Below, one piece after another: positions 21,461-33,384 of a DNA stretch of 64,000 nucleotides (its first letter is position 1; each line of letters opens with the position of its first letter). The DNA comes from Mesostigma viride. Its lineage: Eukaryota; Streptophyta; Mesostigmatophyceae; Mesostigmatales; Mesostigmataceae. The translations under genes and the position numbers were made by a program. The stretch lies in contig RPFO01000348.1 in NCBI GenBank assembly GCA_009746045.1, positions 734,901 through 798,900 of the forward strand, read 5' to 3'. Under the pieces are notes generated by a model, which saw only the letters and a list, made by a program, of their open reading frames with translations, was not told where the DNA came from and did not search any database.

Positions 21461-24400
21461 CTGTAACGACTAAAAATGATCATCAACATCATCCACAGTC
21501 CAATATGAAAGATCTTTTACCTGGGTTGCTTTCTTGAGTTGCAGAACTTCAAGTATCCGAGCAACGTTGAGATGGAAATTCCACAGCACGTGATTTAGGG
21601 AATCACAACCCCTTGTAGACACAAAGACAAGCTCGTGTATAGACGACCTCTGTGGAACTGAAGGACGTCTATAGCCAAGGGGCTCTTATGGATGGACAAC
21701 AAAGACAAGCTTTATTATACCATGGTGAATCAAAACCAACGTAGCAACAATGGCGACCCCACGTCCTTGATATCGACGTGCTTGTCGAACTTGCTCCAAC
21801 CTTAGCCTGAAGAGAACCAATCAGAACCATGGGATTCTATACAAGATCTTCGTATCCATCCTAGTCACACAGAACAGAACAACACCACACACAGCCTGGC
21901 AGAATCTTTCCATGAGATCCTAAATCTGTCGTAAGCACTGAAGTCCCAAAGGAGCATTTAAGACTCAATAGTACCAACTAACAAACTACAACCCCACGTG
22001 GATCAGGCCACGACCAATGAGGGCTCCTATCAGTAGTATCAGCCAACAAACTACAACCCTACGTGGATCAGGCCACGACCAATGAGGGTTCCTATCAGTT
22101 GGTTGACAAAGTATCAGCTCCAAGTACCGTCGTCTTAGAAACCTCATAACTTTCTCAATACTGATCCAAAAGTCCTCAAATAAAAGCCAAACATTCACAA
22201 AACAAAGGATGTAACAACAAAGTCATTTTTGCTTGTTACATATCTCCCCCTCAAAACTGGACCTCCCAGGTCCAATAGCCAACTCTTGAAGGCAGAGGAA
22301 CATTGAACAGAAATCCACCATCTCTTGGGAAAAGCAGATGGGTTTTTACATCCCTGGAAACAGGGCCTCCTATCTCATAAACATCTAGTCACAGGTTTCT
22401 ACAGCAGACAAGTCACTACCTTATCTACTATAAATCCAGATAAACACATCTCATAATACAAGGTCTTCCATTCAGCATCCTGGAACCTGGAACTCTGGAC
22501 TGGAACATCAGAACTGGACTGGAGCCCCCCCATCATCCATCCTGGAATCCCCCCCTCACACCACAATCCAAAGCCCCCTTTCCTTCTCAGCCCTGTTCCT
22601 CACAGGCTATACCAATCCCCATTCAGGCCATCCTTGCCCTTGAGTCCACACATGGGAAACTGCTCCACCATGTGGGCCAACTCTGGCCAGTCCCTGCTGA
22701 CCTGCAACACCACGCAAGTCTCAGCAGCTCCTGCCACCATCTGGGCAGCATAGCGAAGGCATGCCCCTGGATAGGAGAAGAGCACCACAGACTGACTCTC
22801 AGGGTCCATCACCCAAGTAGAGGACGTCTTGTGCCTGCTCACCCATGATCTGTACGCCCACCAGAACTGCAGAAAGGTCTTGACCACCGACCACTTAGCA
22901 CCTATCAGAGGCACCAGCACCCTTAGTGGCGTCTGACGGATCTTAAGTTCCACAGTGTACTTGGGCAACCCTGGATGGCAAAAGAGGTTAGAAGTCTCCA
23001 AAGGAAAACACCTTCTGGCAGAGCTGGAGGAAGAAGGAACCAAATCAAAGGCACCCTTCTGAACTGAAAACTCCAACAGCTCCATGTAGGAAGCCTCTCC
23101 CATACTCACTGGCTGCAACTGAGTAAATGCCTCCTTCAAGGCCTCAGGTAAGGCTGCCAGCATGACCGGCCCCTCAGCAGGCCTCATGTCAATCTCAGGT
23201 CCTGGTGACAATGCATACATCCTACGCAGCAGATGAGCCACAAAAAGGGGAGCCACTCTCATACAGGCTTGTGTGCAGCTGAGATAGGACCTCCTCCACA
23301 TAGCCTTCAGAGCTCACCTCCCCCTCCTCTCTGTTGAGTGCAGCCAACGCCTTGGCCAAAGTCTCATAGTGGTCACAGGGGCCCGTGCAGTTCCTATGAT
23401 CCACATAGGCCACTCAGCAGCACCAAGGTAGAAACCTCCAGGTATATACTATTGGTCTGGTACACGAAGACGTGCATGCAGAACATGACCCACGTGTCTT
23501 AATCATACCAGGAATCAAGCCCTAGGTGAACCACTCCATATGTCGAGGGTACAACACAGAAGTCACTCTCCATGTGCCATCCAAGCTCAGATCCCCTCAA
23601 CCATCCTCAGAAACTGGTCACCAAAATCTGGATGTCATCTCAGCTTAGTCCAACCAAACTCCCACCAGAGTCCATCCCACTCAACTCAGATCCCCGTCGG
23701 ATTCAATGAGTCCACATGAATCCAAGAAGGAGTAAACAGGATCAAGGCACCTAAGCCAAACAAGGCGAGGCCACTCCATGTTCTGGGACACCACCCTCCC
23801 TCAGCTAGAGTCCACGGGTGAAAGACAAGCCTGACATTCCCAGGGATAACGGGTCATCCACAGGGATCCATGCCACGAAATACTGACAACTCTCACTGCT
23901 TGATCAGGGCAGGAAGCAGAGTGTCATGTAGCAAGGCTAACCCTCTATACAGCGAACCCCCAAAACTAACTGGGCTGCCAGGGTCCAAGGCTCATCAAAG
24001 CTAGTCACCACAGCACACCCAAAGATTCCAGCCCTTCTCAAGGGAAGAGGTAGTCAGGGACAGATGCTGTATCACCACAACAGAGTGGCAGGTAACCGAG
24101 CCATAATAAATCCCCAATCCATCCCAACTGGGGACCTCCCTCAGATCACCAACAGGTCATAGCAGGCTGGGTGGATTCCAAGAATGCTCAATCCTAACAC
24201 AGGGGCTGGCGTGAGCTTCTGCTGCAGCAAGTCCAAGGCCTGCTGACACCCGTCAGTCCACGCAAACTGGAACGAGGAAACGTCAACAGCGCCCCAGGTG
24301 GAAGTGCAGTCACCAAGAGGCAGGAGCAATCCAGCAGGAAGACGTCGCCAACAGGGTCGCCTCAGGAAGATCAAGGGTATCTCAGAAGTACACCCATGAT

Positions 24401-27400
24401 GAAGAGAGGCCGTGGACAGGGTTGTCACCAGTGGGTACCCGCCAGCAGGTTGGGGAGGTGCCACAAAGCACAGCCAAAATAGCCCACCGATGGCCAGCGA
24501 AACCAGGATACCACATAGTCAGGGATCTATGAGGTGAGCCCGACAGGATGAACTGAAATCCCAGGGTGAATCCACGCTATGATCCTCACAGATCTCCTCC
24601 CCACCAGAACAAAATTCCCCCCCTCCAGTCGCACCAAAGGAGTGAGAGTGAGGTAAAGCCACATCTCCTTAGTAGCTAGTACACTCAAACCCATAGCCAG
24701 TGGCCTATGATAATCACAAGGCACACTATTTCTCCATAAGATGCCTGGGAAAACCATCCACAGCCTTGAGAGGGATAGCAGAAGATCAGTAATGCCTCAC
24801 CAGCATTATGAACGGTATGCCCCAACTTGTAAATCGTAGCACACGCTACCCCCATGCAAGGGCTAGGTGCAGCCCAATCCCCTGCACGCCCTGCTCCCCA
24901 CACAAATCCCCCTCAGCATAACTGGTAAACTGGAGACTACCAGCATGCCTAATAATTCCACCCCTCTGCGTAGAATAAGCTGTAATAATCCTGGTATCAG
25001 CTTCCCAAGATTGACAGCATGACCTAGCAGGAACAAACGCCATGGGATACGCATGAAGACAGAGGCCCAGCCAACCAGAGAAGGGTGGGGGAGGCAAGTC
25101 TCTCAGCCCACTAAACCACTGGTGGCCTGCAGGGTCGCTCTATTAAGACGTCCTATGCACCTCATGACTAAAGATGGGGTGGGAACTACAGCATCCAAGA
25201 CAGAGTTGCATACAAGGCAGCTTGAGAGCAGACTGAAAGCAATCACCAATCAGCCAACTGATGTGCCCAAGCTTGGCAGGGCCCCAGCAACAAAAATCAC
25301 TCCCCGCATCCATCCAGGTGGCACTACCATGCAAGGTAATGTGGGCATTAGGATCGAAGGAGCCCAAGACAAGGTTGCACAAGTAGGGCAGCGTAAGGGT
25401 ATGCTGGATGAGGCCATCAGTCATCAAACAGATACACCCTCAGCTTGGCAGGGCCCTAGCAAGTAGACTGAACCATGTCCCCCTAGTCAAAGCATGGAAA
25501 GTAGTATCCATGTCCGTGGACCACGTAGACTGCCAAATGGTATTAATGTCAGTGTACCACGGATACTGATGCACATGAGGCAGGTTGTAAGGGTGGTAGA
25601 GGGCTGAATGGGTCCCCCAACTAACCCACACCTCTAAGCTCATGTGAGCCCCCGCCCAGCACCAAGTAGTCCAACTCCTCAATTAAGAGTCAACGGAGTG
25701 GGCATCATTGTCATCACTGTCATGCCAAAGATTCCAGCCTGCCCCACAGTTGTAGCTCCGTTGATCCCGCCCATCATCCAACCAACAAGGACATCCTACC
25801 CACGCAAACATGATGCCAGACCCCCCGTGCAAGCAGTCCCATTCATACAACCATCATGCTGTGCAAGCAATCAGCTCAAGGGCGGATGGTGTACTATCAA
25901 GACAACAAGCCATCCTGGCACCATGCAAGCAAGAATAAGTCCATAGCAGGGCAAAGCAAGGGTAGGAGGTTACTCATCTGCACAAGGCTGGCTTGATGTC
26001 CACCAGCAGGCAGGACCCAGCACTGCGTCAGGAGCAGGCACCAGCATTACAGATACTCGTCACTTGGGCGTCCCCAAGTCACCAGAGTCGCCAGCGGCCA
26101 CCATGCAGTGCTTGCAGTCGCCACCACGAGTGCTCTCAGGCCCCACCATGAGTGCTGGTAGTCGCCACCAGGAGTGCTGGCACTCGTCACCATGAGTGCT
26201 TGCAGTTGCCACCAACAGCACTAGTCCACTACCAGGGTACTCTCCAACGTAGCCTCCATGCACCATGCCCGCCATAGACATGTTTCCAATCCCCCACTGG
26301 CCTCAAGCCCCCAAGAGGCTACTGCCACCACGCCCAATCAGCGTTGGACCACCCCCACATGTGGGTATCCAACACAGCTGTTGCCTGACTGACAACCAAG
26401 ACTAGCTGCTTGCGCCGATCACGCTATGGGGAAGTGACTAAGCTGCTTTATGGAGGCCTGGGACGGACACCAATGAGCCTGGCTCCAGAAGCTGCTTGGA
26501 AGAAGGACCACATGCTGTCAACTGCCCGGACTAAACGTCAATCAGGCTGCAGGAAGGAGCCAGCACTCTTCACTATGGCACTCAGAAAACTGCCTAGTAG
26601 GCAAGCCACAGACTGCCAACCTATTAAGATAGCAGACTCGAACAGGGCTACTACCAAGTGCCAGGTAGCCAGAACTCCTAAGCCGGAGGAACACAAGGGC
26701 CTGAGGTGTCCAACAGCCAGCAGAATTGCCCAAAAATCGAAAAAATGGGCCTAAAAACGCCTTGACCAGTGTCAAAAATTCTGATCTGAGAACTATATCA
26801 GATATATTCACAGATAAGAACTATGACAGCAGCCCTGGTGTCCATACTTGCTGTCCTAGTGCACCTCCTAGGCCCAACAGGGACCATCTGCCAACAAGCA
26901 GTGGTAACCATCCTGTCCTGGGAGAAGTAAATGCGTGGTCACAATGGTCTGGCGCAGGTAAGGGCCCCAACTGGCAAGTGACCCACACCCCACTTGTAAA
27001 GGGACGTTGTCAAGCAAGTGGTCCACCCCCTCTGGGAACATGTGTCAAAGGACACCGTCTAGCAAGTGGGCAACCCATGCAAGAGACACCTGGCAACTCA
27101 TGGGTGCACGTGTGATACCCTCTAGGGGACAACCCACTGCAGGTATCCCGATGTCCCCTGATGTGGTGGCATCTACCATGCCATATGCCTCCATGATAGC
27201 ATCTGGCACCCTTTGGCAGACCTGGGATATCCACTCCCCCGCAGAAATTTTCTCAGGGTAACTAGACACAGCTGTCCAAGTATGATAGTGGAAACCCCGT
27301 AAATGCTGTTGTTCTGCCCTGGCATGTGTGATGCCGTCTGGAAATTACATTGCAGACATCCAGGATGTCCACTCCCCCGCAAAAAATTGCTCAGGGTAAC

Positions 27401-29574
27401 CAGACGTAGCTGCCACCAATCTGGACAACTCCTAGGGAGCTCGCCCTACCCATAGTACCATGATGATAGTGGGAACAACACAAATGCCGTTGTTCTCCTC
27501 CCCACCAAAACCAAACCACCATACACGTGGGAGGAACCAAAGCTCAACCTAGAACGCCTCCACTGTCATGATGCTCAACAAGAAAAGGAAGAGTTTCCCC
27601 CACAACTGAAACAAATGTTTGGCGACGCGTGAATTAAGGACGTGCCACAGTCCTTAAACAGCAAGGGTAGGCTGCCCATGCACCGAAGAAAAGGATCCTG
27701 AAAGATTGTCAAGTGAGTGCAAAAGGAACCTTGCGTAAAAAGGCAGCCATGAATCCCTACTGTCCGCTCATCCGGAGCCACCCTCAAAAGACACGAGGTG
27801 TAACCTGAGCCACACCGTAAAAATGTCGTCAAAGAAAAGCAGCACCGGGAAAAAAAAACAACCTTAGACGGCGACGTCGTCAGGCGGTCGCGGTGGTGGT
27901 CGTGCGTGCAGCCGCAACCCGGAAACCGGGTGATAGGTGCCGTCGGCAGCAACAGTGCGTCGGCTCAGCCATAACCCGTAGCGCCATGTCAGCCTGGCCG
28001 AAAACAGAGCCTGCAGGGAAAAAAGACAGCTCCTAGCAGGATTCTGGAGCCGGACCTGCTGAGCTACTGGCCCAACACTCCGCATGCCCTGCTCGAAACG
28101 TAGCAACACTTGCGTAATGCCGATATATAAAGATGTTTGGAGCTAGGCAGAGACTGCGGCGTCAGCAGCCACGACAGACAGGGCGGTGGTCGGACTTCAG
28201 CACGATGCGGCCAGCCAGCCGAAAGCCCGTAAGTAAGGACGCTTGTCAATGAAATATTGCACGAATTTAAAGAAAGGGACGGTGACTTAGTGGTGCGTTA
28301 ATAATGGCTTATGCAACACCCTTTTCTAGGGAGAGGTGAAGGAGAAGAAGGTCGCCCACACCTGGTTCCGTAGGGATGAAGGTGATTGTGTAACCCGCCT
28401 CACTTCAGTCATAGAAGTACGATTGAAATTAAGTTGACGCCGTGGAGTATGAGTAGTTGTCTCAGCACCTTCCCTAGCAATGGGTTCCAGAGATGATGAC
28501 GGATCTCCCAAACCTTGATTAGTAGGGGGTAAAGGTGATTGTGTCTTCGAACTACTCATACTTCCACATGGAGTCGCGATCGTCTGCCTAGTAGAGACAA
28601 CGGTTACGGCTGACTTCTAGTGTTACAGAGCAAGACAGTCACATCAGGATGTGTCTCAGTCTGTAACACCGTAAGTTTTCCGCAACTCTATGAATCTTCT
28701 CGGATGACAGACATCTGATCAACGTTGTACTACCCGGAAGGTTGCGACTTCAAGAGAAACACCAAAGTAGAGATCCCCGATACCAATGTAACGACTAAAA
28801 ATGATCATCAACATCATCCACAGTCCAATATGAAAGATCTTTTACCTGGGTTGCTTTCCTGAGTCGCAGAACTTCAAGTATCCGAGCAACGTTGAGATGG
28901 AAATTCCACAGCACGTGATTTAGGGAATCACAACCCCTTGTAGACACAAAGACAAGCTCGTGTATAGACGACCTCTGTGGAACTGAAGGACGTCTATAGC
29001 CAAGGGGCTCTTATGGATGGACAACAAAGACAAGCTTTATTATACCATGGTGAATCAAAACCAACGTAGCAACAATGGCGACCCCACGTCCTTGATATCG
29101 ACGTGCTTGTCGAACTTGAGCACTCCAACCTTAGCCTGAAGAGAACCAATCAGAACCATGGGATTCTATACAAGATCTTCGTATCCATCCCTAGTCACAC
29201 AGAACAGAACAACACCACACACAGCCTGGCAGAATCTTTCCATGAGATCCTAAATCTGTCGTAAGCACTGAAGTCCCAAAGGAGCATTTAAGACTCAATA
29301 GTACCAACTAACAAACTACAACCCCACGTGGATCAGGCCACGACCAATGAGGGCTCCTATCAGTAGTATCAGCCAACAAACTACAACCCTACGTGGATCA
29401 GGCCACGACCAATGAGGGTTCCTATCAGTTGGTTGACAAAGTATCAGCTCCAAGTAGTAACCGTCGTCTTAGAAACCTCATAACTTTCTCAATACTGATC
29501 CAAAAGTCCTCAAATAAAAGCCAAACATTCACAAAACAAAGGATGTAACAACAAAGTCATTTTTGCTTGTTACA
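21461..29574 (-). mobile_element. LTR retrotransposon fossil, Ty3/gypsy-like, inserted in hAT-B
   Basis: Direct LTRs of 780 and 788 bases (21461-22240 and 28787-29574), bounded by TG...CA and flanked by CACAC on both sides (21456-21460 and 29575-29579). A primer-binding site beginning TTGGTATC, like the complement of initiator tRNA-Met, adjoins the right LTR. A G-rich polypurine tract adjoins the left LTR, so the element reads on the minus strand. The internal region is decayed: many breaks, no continuous gag-pol frame, one recognisable fragment of the reverse transcriptase/RNase H junction type around 24.2 kb. The LTRs differ at only a handful of sites, so the insertion is young although the interior looks old. 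That suggests movement by helper proteins, or poor family resolution on my part. Confidence 0.85.
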
Positions 29575-29579
29575 CACAC

Positions 29580-29996
29580 CTGTAGTCACATGCAGCTCAG
29601 TATATTCACATAGCATCGCACCATGCAAACATACTACATGCATTAATTGTATACTACTGTAGTATTTGCGTGCATGCACAGCCACATATATATTATAATA
29701 ATATAATTACTTACAGCAGAGTGAAATCACTCAAACCAAAGCAAACGCCACATATATATATTAAAATATATAATTACTTGCATCAAAGTGAAGGCACCCA
29801 AGTAAACATAACCAATATAAACCCACATGTATACACATACACACAATTATGCATGCGCACGTTTACATTCTCAGTATTACATGCAATACATCGATCGTGT
29901 CCACAATGTCCACCGTATAGAGTATAGCCGAGGGTAGGGCAACCTTGGATTATGTCCAAAACAGTGTTAAAAACATGTGGATTGATGGTGGGTGTC
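29580..29996. other. AT-rich hAT-B interior
   Basis: About 400 bases of AT-rich sequence with ATATATATTAAAATATATAATTA motifs, between the LTR element and the piggyBac-like element. No gene seen. Confidence 0.5.
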
Positions 29997-30000
29997 TTAA

Positions 30001-31344
30001 CCCTTTGTCGGGAGGACCATTTTTGGCACTTTCAGACCCCTGAAAATGAGAAAAATCATAACTCACAGGCCACAACTCCAAATGCCCCCAACCAAGATGC
30101 TAGGAGTATCTACACTTCAAGGGCTTTCAGAATATGCAATAATACCACGGGTTTATCGAAGCATTTGGATGATAGCTCCAGTCAAACTTGGCCAAAAGAC
30201 GATCTTTTTTCCCCAAGGAAAAGTGAACCCCCACCTAACTTCCCAGGGAGGGTATGGAACCTCAACAACAACATTGGACAACTTAGTTGGATAGTCCAAT
30301 GGTGCTTTCCTTGGGTCAGACCACCCGGACAACCCATTAGACCTATGTAAGGTGCTCATATATGTATGTGGGTTACGCGCGCGTAAACAGCCATCTATGA
30401 CATGCAATACAAGAATGCATTATAACAAGCTATAAAAGATTTCCAAAGGTGCTGAAATACAAACATGTTGCCTACCTGCATTAACGAAATGATATGCTCC
30501 AAAGAAATGCCATAAACTGGTCACTTTCAGGGCTAATACCCCTCTTTACAGCAGGCATGGAGGCTTGCTGAAAGGTGCACTAAAAAGCTCGTCAAATATA
30601 ATGCATGGGAGACGTATTCCGCTGCAAAGGACACGCAAACACGTTGCCGTACCTGGCTCGTTCACGTCCTGCCCGGATTCCACTGGCCGGGACCCTCATA
30701 TCTCACACATACCATTGCTTTACAGGCATAGGTCGCCATAGCCGCATCATGCATGCATCCTTTATGATTACAAGGTTGATGCTCCGTTCAAATATTACCT
30801 GTAAACGCGTCCGCATTCCCAGCAAACGCATCAGCGGACATCCGGTACCAAATCTGGATGCTTGGGCTGGCGCAGACTGCCCGGCCATGAGGATAAAATG
30901 GAAATATGATAAGCGATTACTCATCTGGCACTGACGACCCAGAAGGCAGTATTTTCCTACCTGAATCTTCCCAATCCTACAAATTTGGCCATGCCTGACC
31001 TACGCAAATCACGCTTAGTCATTCTGAGCAAAATTCTGAACCGTTTCTAGCCTCGACACGCAAAATTTCCGTGAGAACGGCATGCTGGCAGCCATATCTT
31101 GTTACGCGCGCGCGCGAGTGAAAATTTCCCGCCAAAGTCACGTGATACCTGCTCAATGCACGTTGTAATTACCAGGCTATGGCGAATATTACCCCCAAAC
31201 CTATGCATCACCCTCGTCCCTAAGTGTCCCCGGACCCACCGGACAACTGTCCTCCGTCACAAGTGGCGCGGCGCTCACGGCGCGGCGCGAAATTCGACCG
31301 TTTGTCAAACCACCCGACAGGTCGGGTGGTTTCCCGACTAAGGG
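30001..31344. mobile_element. piggyBac-like non-autonomous element (TTAA target)
   Basis: Ends CCCTTTGTCGGGA (30001) and, reversed, CCCTTAGTCGGGA (31344) are flanked on both sides by TTAA (29997-30000 and 31345-31348). TTAA duplication with CCC(T) termini is the piggyBac hallmark. The 1.34-kb interior has no transposase. Near the right end AAACCACCCGAC-A-GGTCGGGTGGTTT forms a perfect hairpin. It is inserted in hAT-B. Confidence 0.72.
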
Positions 31345-31379
31345 TTAAAATGTGTAAAATCAGAGTATTCTGAGTGTGT

Positions 31380-31577
31380 CCGTACGATAACGTATAATAC
31401 CGTATTATACCGTATTATACCGTATTATACATTATACTCCACCGTGACCGTATAACGCGTATAACGTACGATTTTACACTGGCGTACGATCAGCGTATAT
31501 AATACATTATACACCGCGTATTATACATTATACACCTGGGGCCGCACACGACGCGTATCGCGTATGGCCAGTCACTG
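31380..31577. promoter_or_regulatory. Subterminal repeat array at hAT-A/hAT-B right ends
   Basis: Iterated CCGTATTATA, GTATAACG and CATTATACAC motifs in both orientations fill the last 200 bases and recur at the left ends (16450-16610 and 17760-17885). Such arrays normally bind hAT transposases; binding here is inferred. Confidence 0.6.
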
Positions 31578-32755
31578 ATCTGCCTGGCGGCGACCACTGT
31601 CGGTACGTGACGGTGGACAGCAAGCTGGCGGCGCGGAGGCAAGGTGGGGAGGGTGCGGGCAGCCAGGCGATACTTTGGCAGCGACACCGCGGAGGATCAC
31701 TGAAATATCACCCGGCGGCGGAATGGCGTGTGAACTGCTGTCAGCTGCCCCCGGCGTCGAAGACGGCCAGATAGTCATCCCTGTGCGACATAGCGGCCTG
31801 CTCTGCTGCTGACATCTTGTCGGCATCCTTCAGCACAATCCGGAGCACCTTCAGATCTGGCTGAGGCGCCAGCTGGCGCAACGGTTTCACCCCAGGAAAC
31901 CGCAATCTGATGCGAGCGAGCACGAGACGGTGATCAGATTCCACCGTGCTGACAGAATCTTGCAGGACGCGAGCATCAACAACTGAGGGGCGCTGAGCCC
32001 GACGTACGCAGATATAGTCAAGGCACACCACCCGATCCGACGGCCCCAAAAAGGTGGCAAGCTCACTCAGCGGGGCGTGCGAAAGAAGCATTGCATGCAA
32101 CCAGCGCAGATTCTGCCAGCAGATTCGCAAATAAAGGCGTGTTACCGTTGGCTGTCGTGTTGGTTGGGGAGTACTGAGCGCCCCCCGTGTTGGTCTGTAC
32201 GGCAGTACGGGGTATTCGGTAAAACCCGCGCGTACTGCAAAAGTACGGGTATTTTCAGGAGGGGTAAAAAATACGGGAAAAAATACGCAGTACGGCAGTA
32301 CGGGTATTTTTCAAGTCGTGGTTAAGAAGTACGGGGTATTTTTTAGGCAAATGCTGAAAAGTACGGGGTATATTCCAAGGATGTGTGACCCTGCAGCCAA
32401 CAAATGTTACTACTATATAATTATTCGATGCTATTCATTAATGAACATAAAGTGGTAGTGACTTGCCACCTGCCATGTGCACTTGGATTTACATTGCAAT
32501 ACATCCTTCAAGTACATGTGTATATTGTGGTCATGCAAAATATTGACCATTTAACACCGGTCTCTTTTATTATAATACCCTTTTATTATAATGCATCAGC
32601 CTTTGCAAAATTTGCATGAATGAATGCCATCAACTCAATATAATGCATGATTGAATATGGTATAATGCACCCAGATCTCTGCCTAGTTGATGCAGTGGAT
32701 GTGATAGCACTACAGTCGGCAGCTTTGCTGCACAATGACAACATGTGCATGCCAT

Positions 32756-32985
32756 GAATCCCTGAAAAATAAAATGGCAATCAACCCATGCAGAATGAAC
32801 CACACCATAAACTGCCAAGGAAATGCCCGAAAAAGTAAATACGAAGTGGCAAGTAGCCCAGAAAACACACCGTCAACTGCCAGGGCATTCCTGAGAAAAA
32901 GTATGTGGCAAACTGCAGTTATCTGGGCATGCCCAGATAACGCTGTCAACTGCCAAGGATATGCCTGGAAAAGCACTGTGGAATC
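32756..32985 (-). repeat. Degenerate direct repeats and 24-bp palindrome in hAT-C
   Basis: Three or four diverged copies of TCAACTGCCAAGG..ATGCCTG.AAAAG (plus-strand sense), at roughly 50-90-base spacing. Between them GTTATCTGGGCATGCCCAGATAAC (32918-32941) is a perfect 24-base palindrome. Confidence 0.7.
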
Positions 32986-33384
32986 GTCTTCTGCACTGCC
33001 TTTCCAGAGCCACAAGGGCCAGCACCCGGGGCAGCGGCAGGCATGCAGAAGGGCCTTGGCAACGCGGGCACCGAGCGCTGCCCTCAGCTCTCTCCTTTCC
33101 AACCGGGCTGCCTCAGCCGCCTGAAGCCTCCCGATCAGGCCTTCTACATTCCCGGACTCCTTGCAAAACGCGGCTCCCTTGTTGGGGATGTGGCCGAGAT
33201 GGCCGACAGCGCGATCCTTGCTAAAGCTGCCAGGCCTGCCGAACTTGTAATCGCACAGCTTGCACTCCCACCTCTGGCCGACTACCACCTCTTCCCCATG
33301 AACGGTCTTTTCCACCTCGTCAATCAGATGGAGGTATTGATACTCCTCTACTTTTCTGTCGTTTGGGGCTCTACGCAGCGCCAT
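32960..33384 (-). pseudogene. BED-type zinc finger N-terminus, truncated hAT transposase
   Basis: From ATG 33384 the minus strand reads a charged leader, then RWECKLCDYKFGRPGSFSKD and AVGHLGHIPNKGAAFC. That is a Cys-x2-Cys...His BED finger, followed by a helical EAARLERRELRAALG segment. No DDE catalytic domain or dimerisation domain follows; the frame runs into repeats. It is probably the first exon of a transposase whose remainder was deleted. It could also be a captured host BED protein. Confidence 0.55.

Larger units (their letters stand above)
17748..31481 (+). mobile_element. hAT-B: apparently autonomous hAT transposon
   Basis: Termini CAGTGTAAAATC at 17748 and reversed at 31481 are flanked by the 8-bp duplication GCGTACGA (17740-17747 and 31482-31489). 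Removing the LTR element and the piggyBac-like insert leaves about 4.3 kb, a normal size for an autonomous hAT. Subterminal CGTATAATACGG/GTATTATACC arrays lie at 17760-17885 and 31380-31470. It carries the three-exon transposase. Confidence 0.88.
16443..31577. mobile_element. hAT-A: hAT DNA transposon, host of hAT-B
   Basis: The terminal inverted repeats CAGTGACTGGCCATACGC are identical for 18 bases at 16443 and at 31577 (reversed). The flanks carry the 8-bp target duplication ATCTGCCT (16435-16442 and 31578-31585), diagnostic of hAT. The insertion lies in the LINE. Its own sequence is 16443-17747 plus about 31490-31577, roughly 1.4 kb; the rest is hAT-B. Both ends hold iterated GTATTATAC/CGTAT motifs, probably transposase-binding subterminal repeats. 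Confidence 0.88.

Noticed and set aside
22600-23413. Longer frame near the left LTR as a host gene
   Set aside because: It lies inside the LTR element and is part of that fossil; I do not recognise its product.
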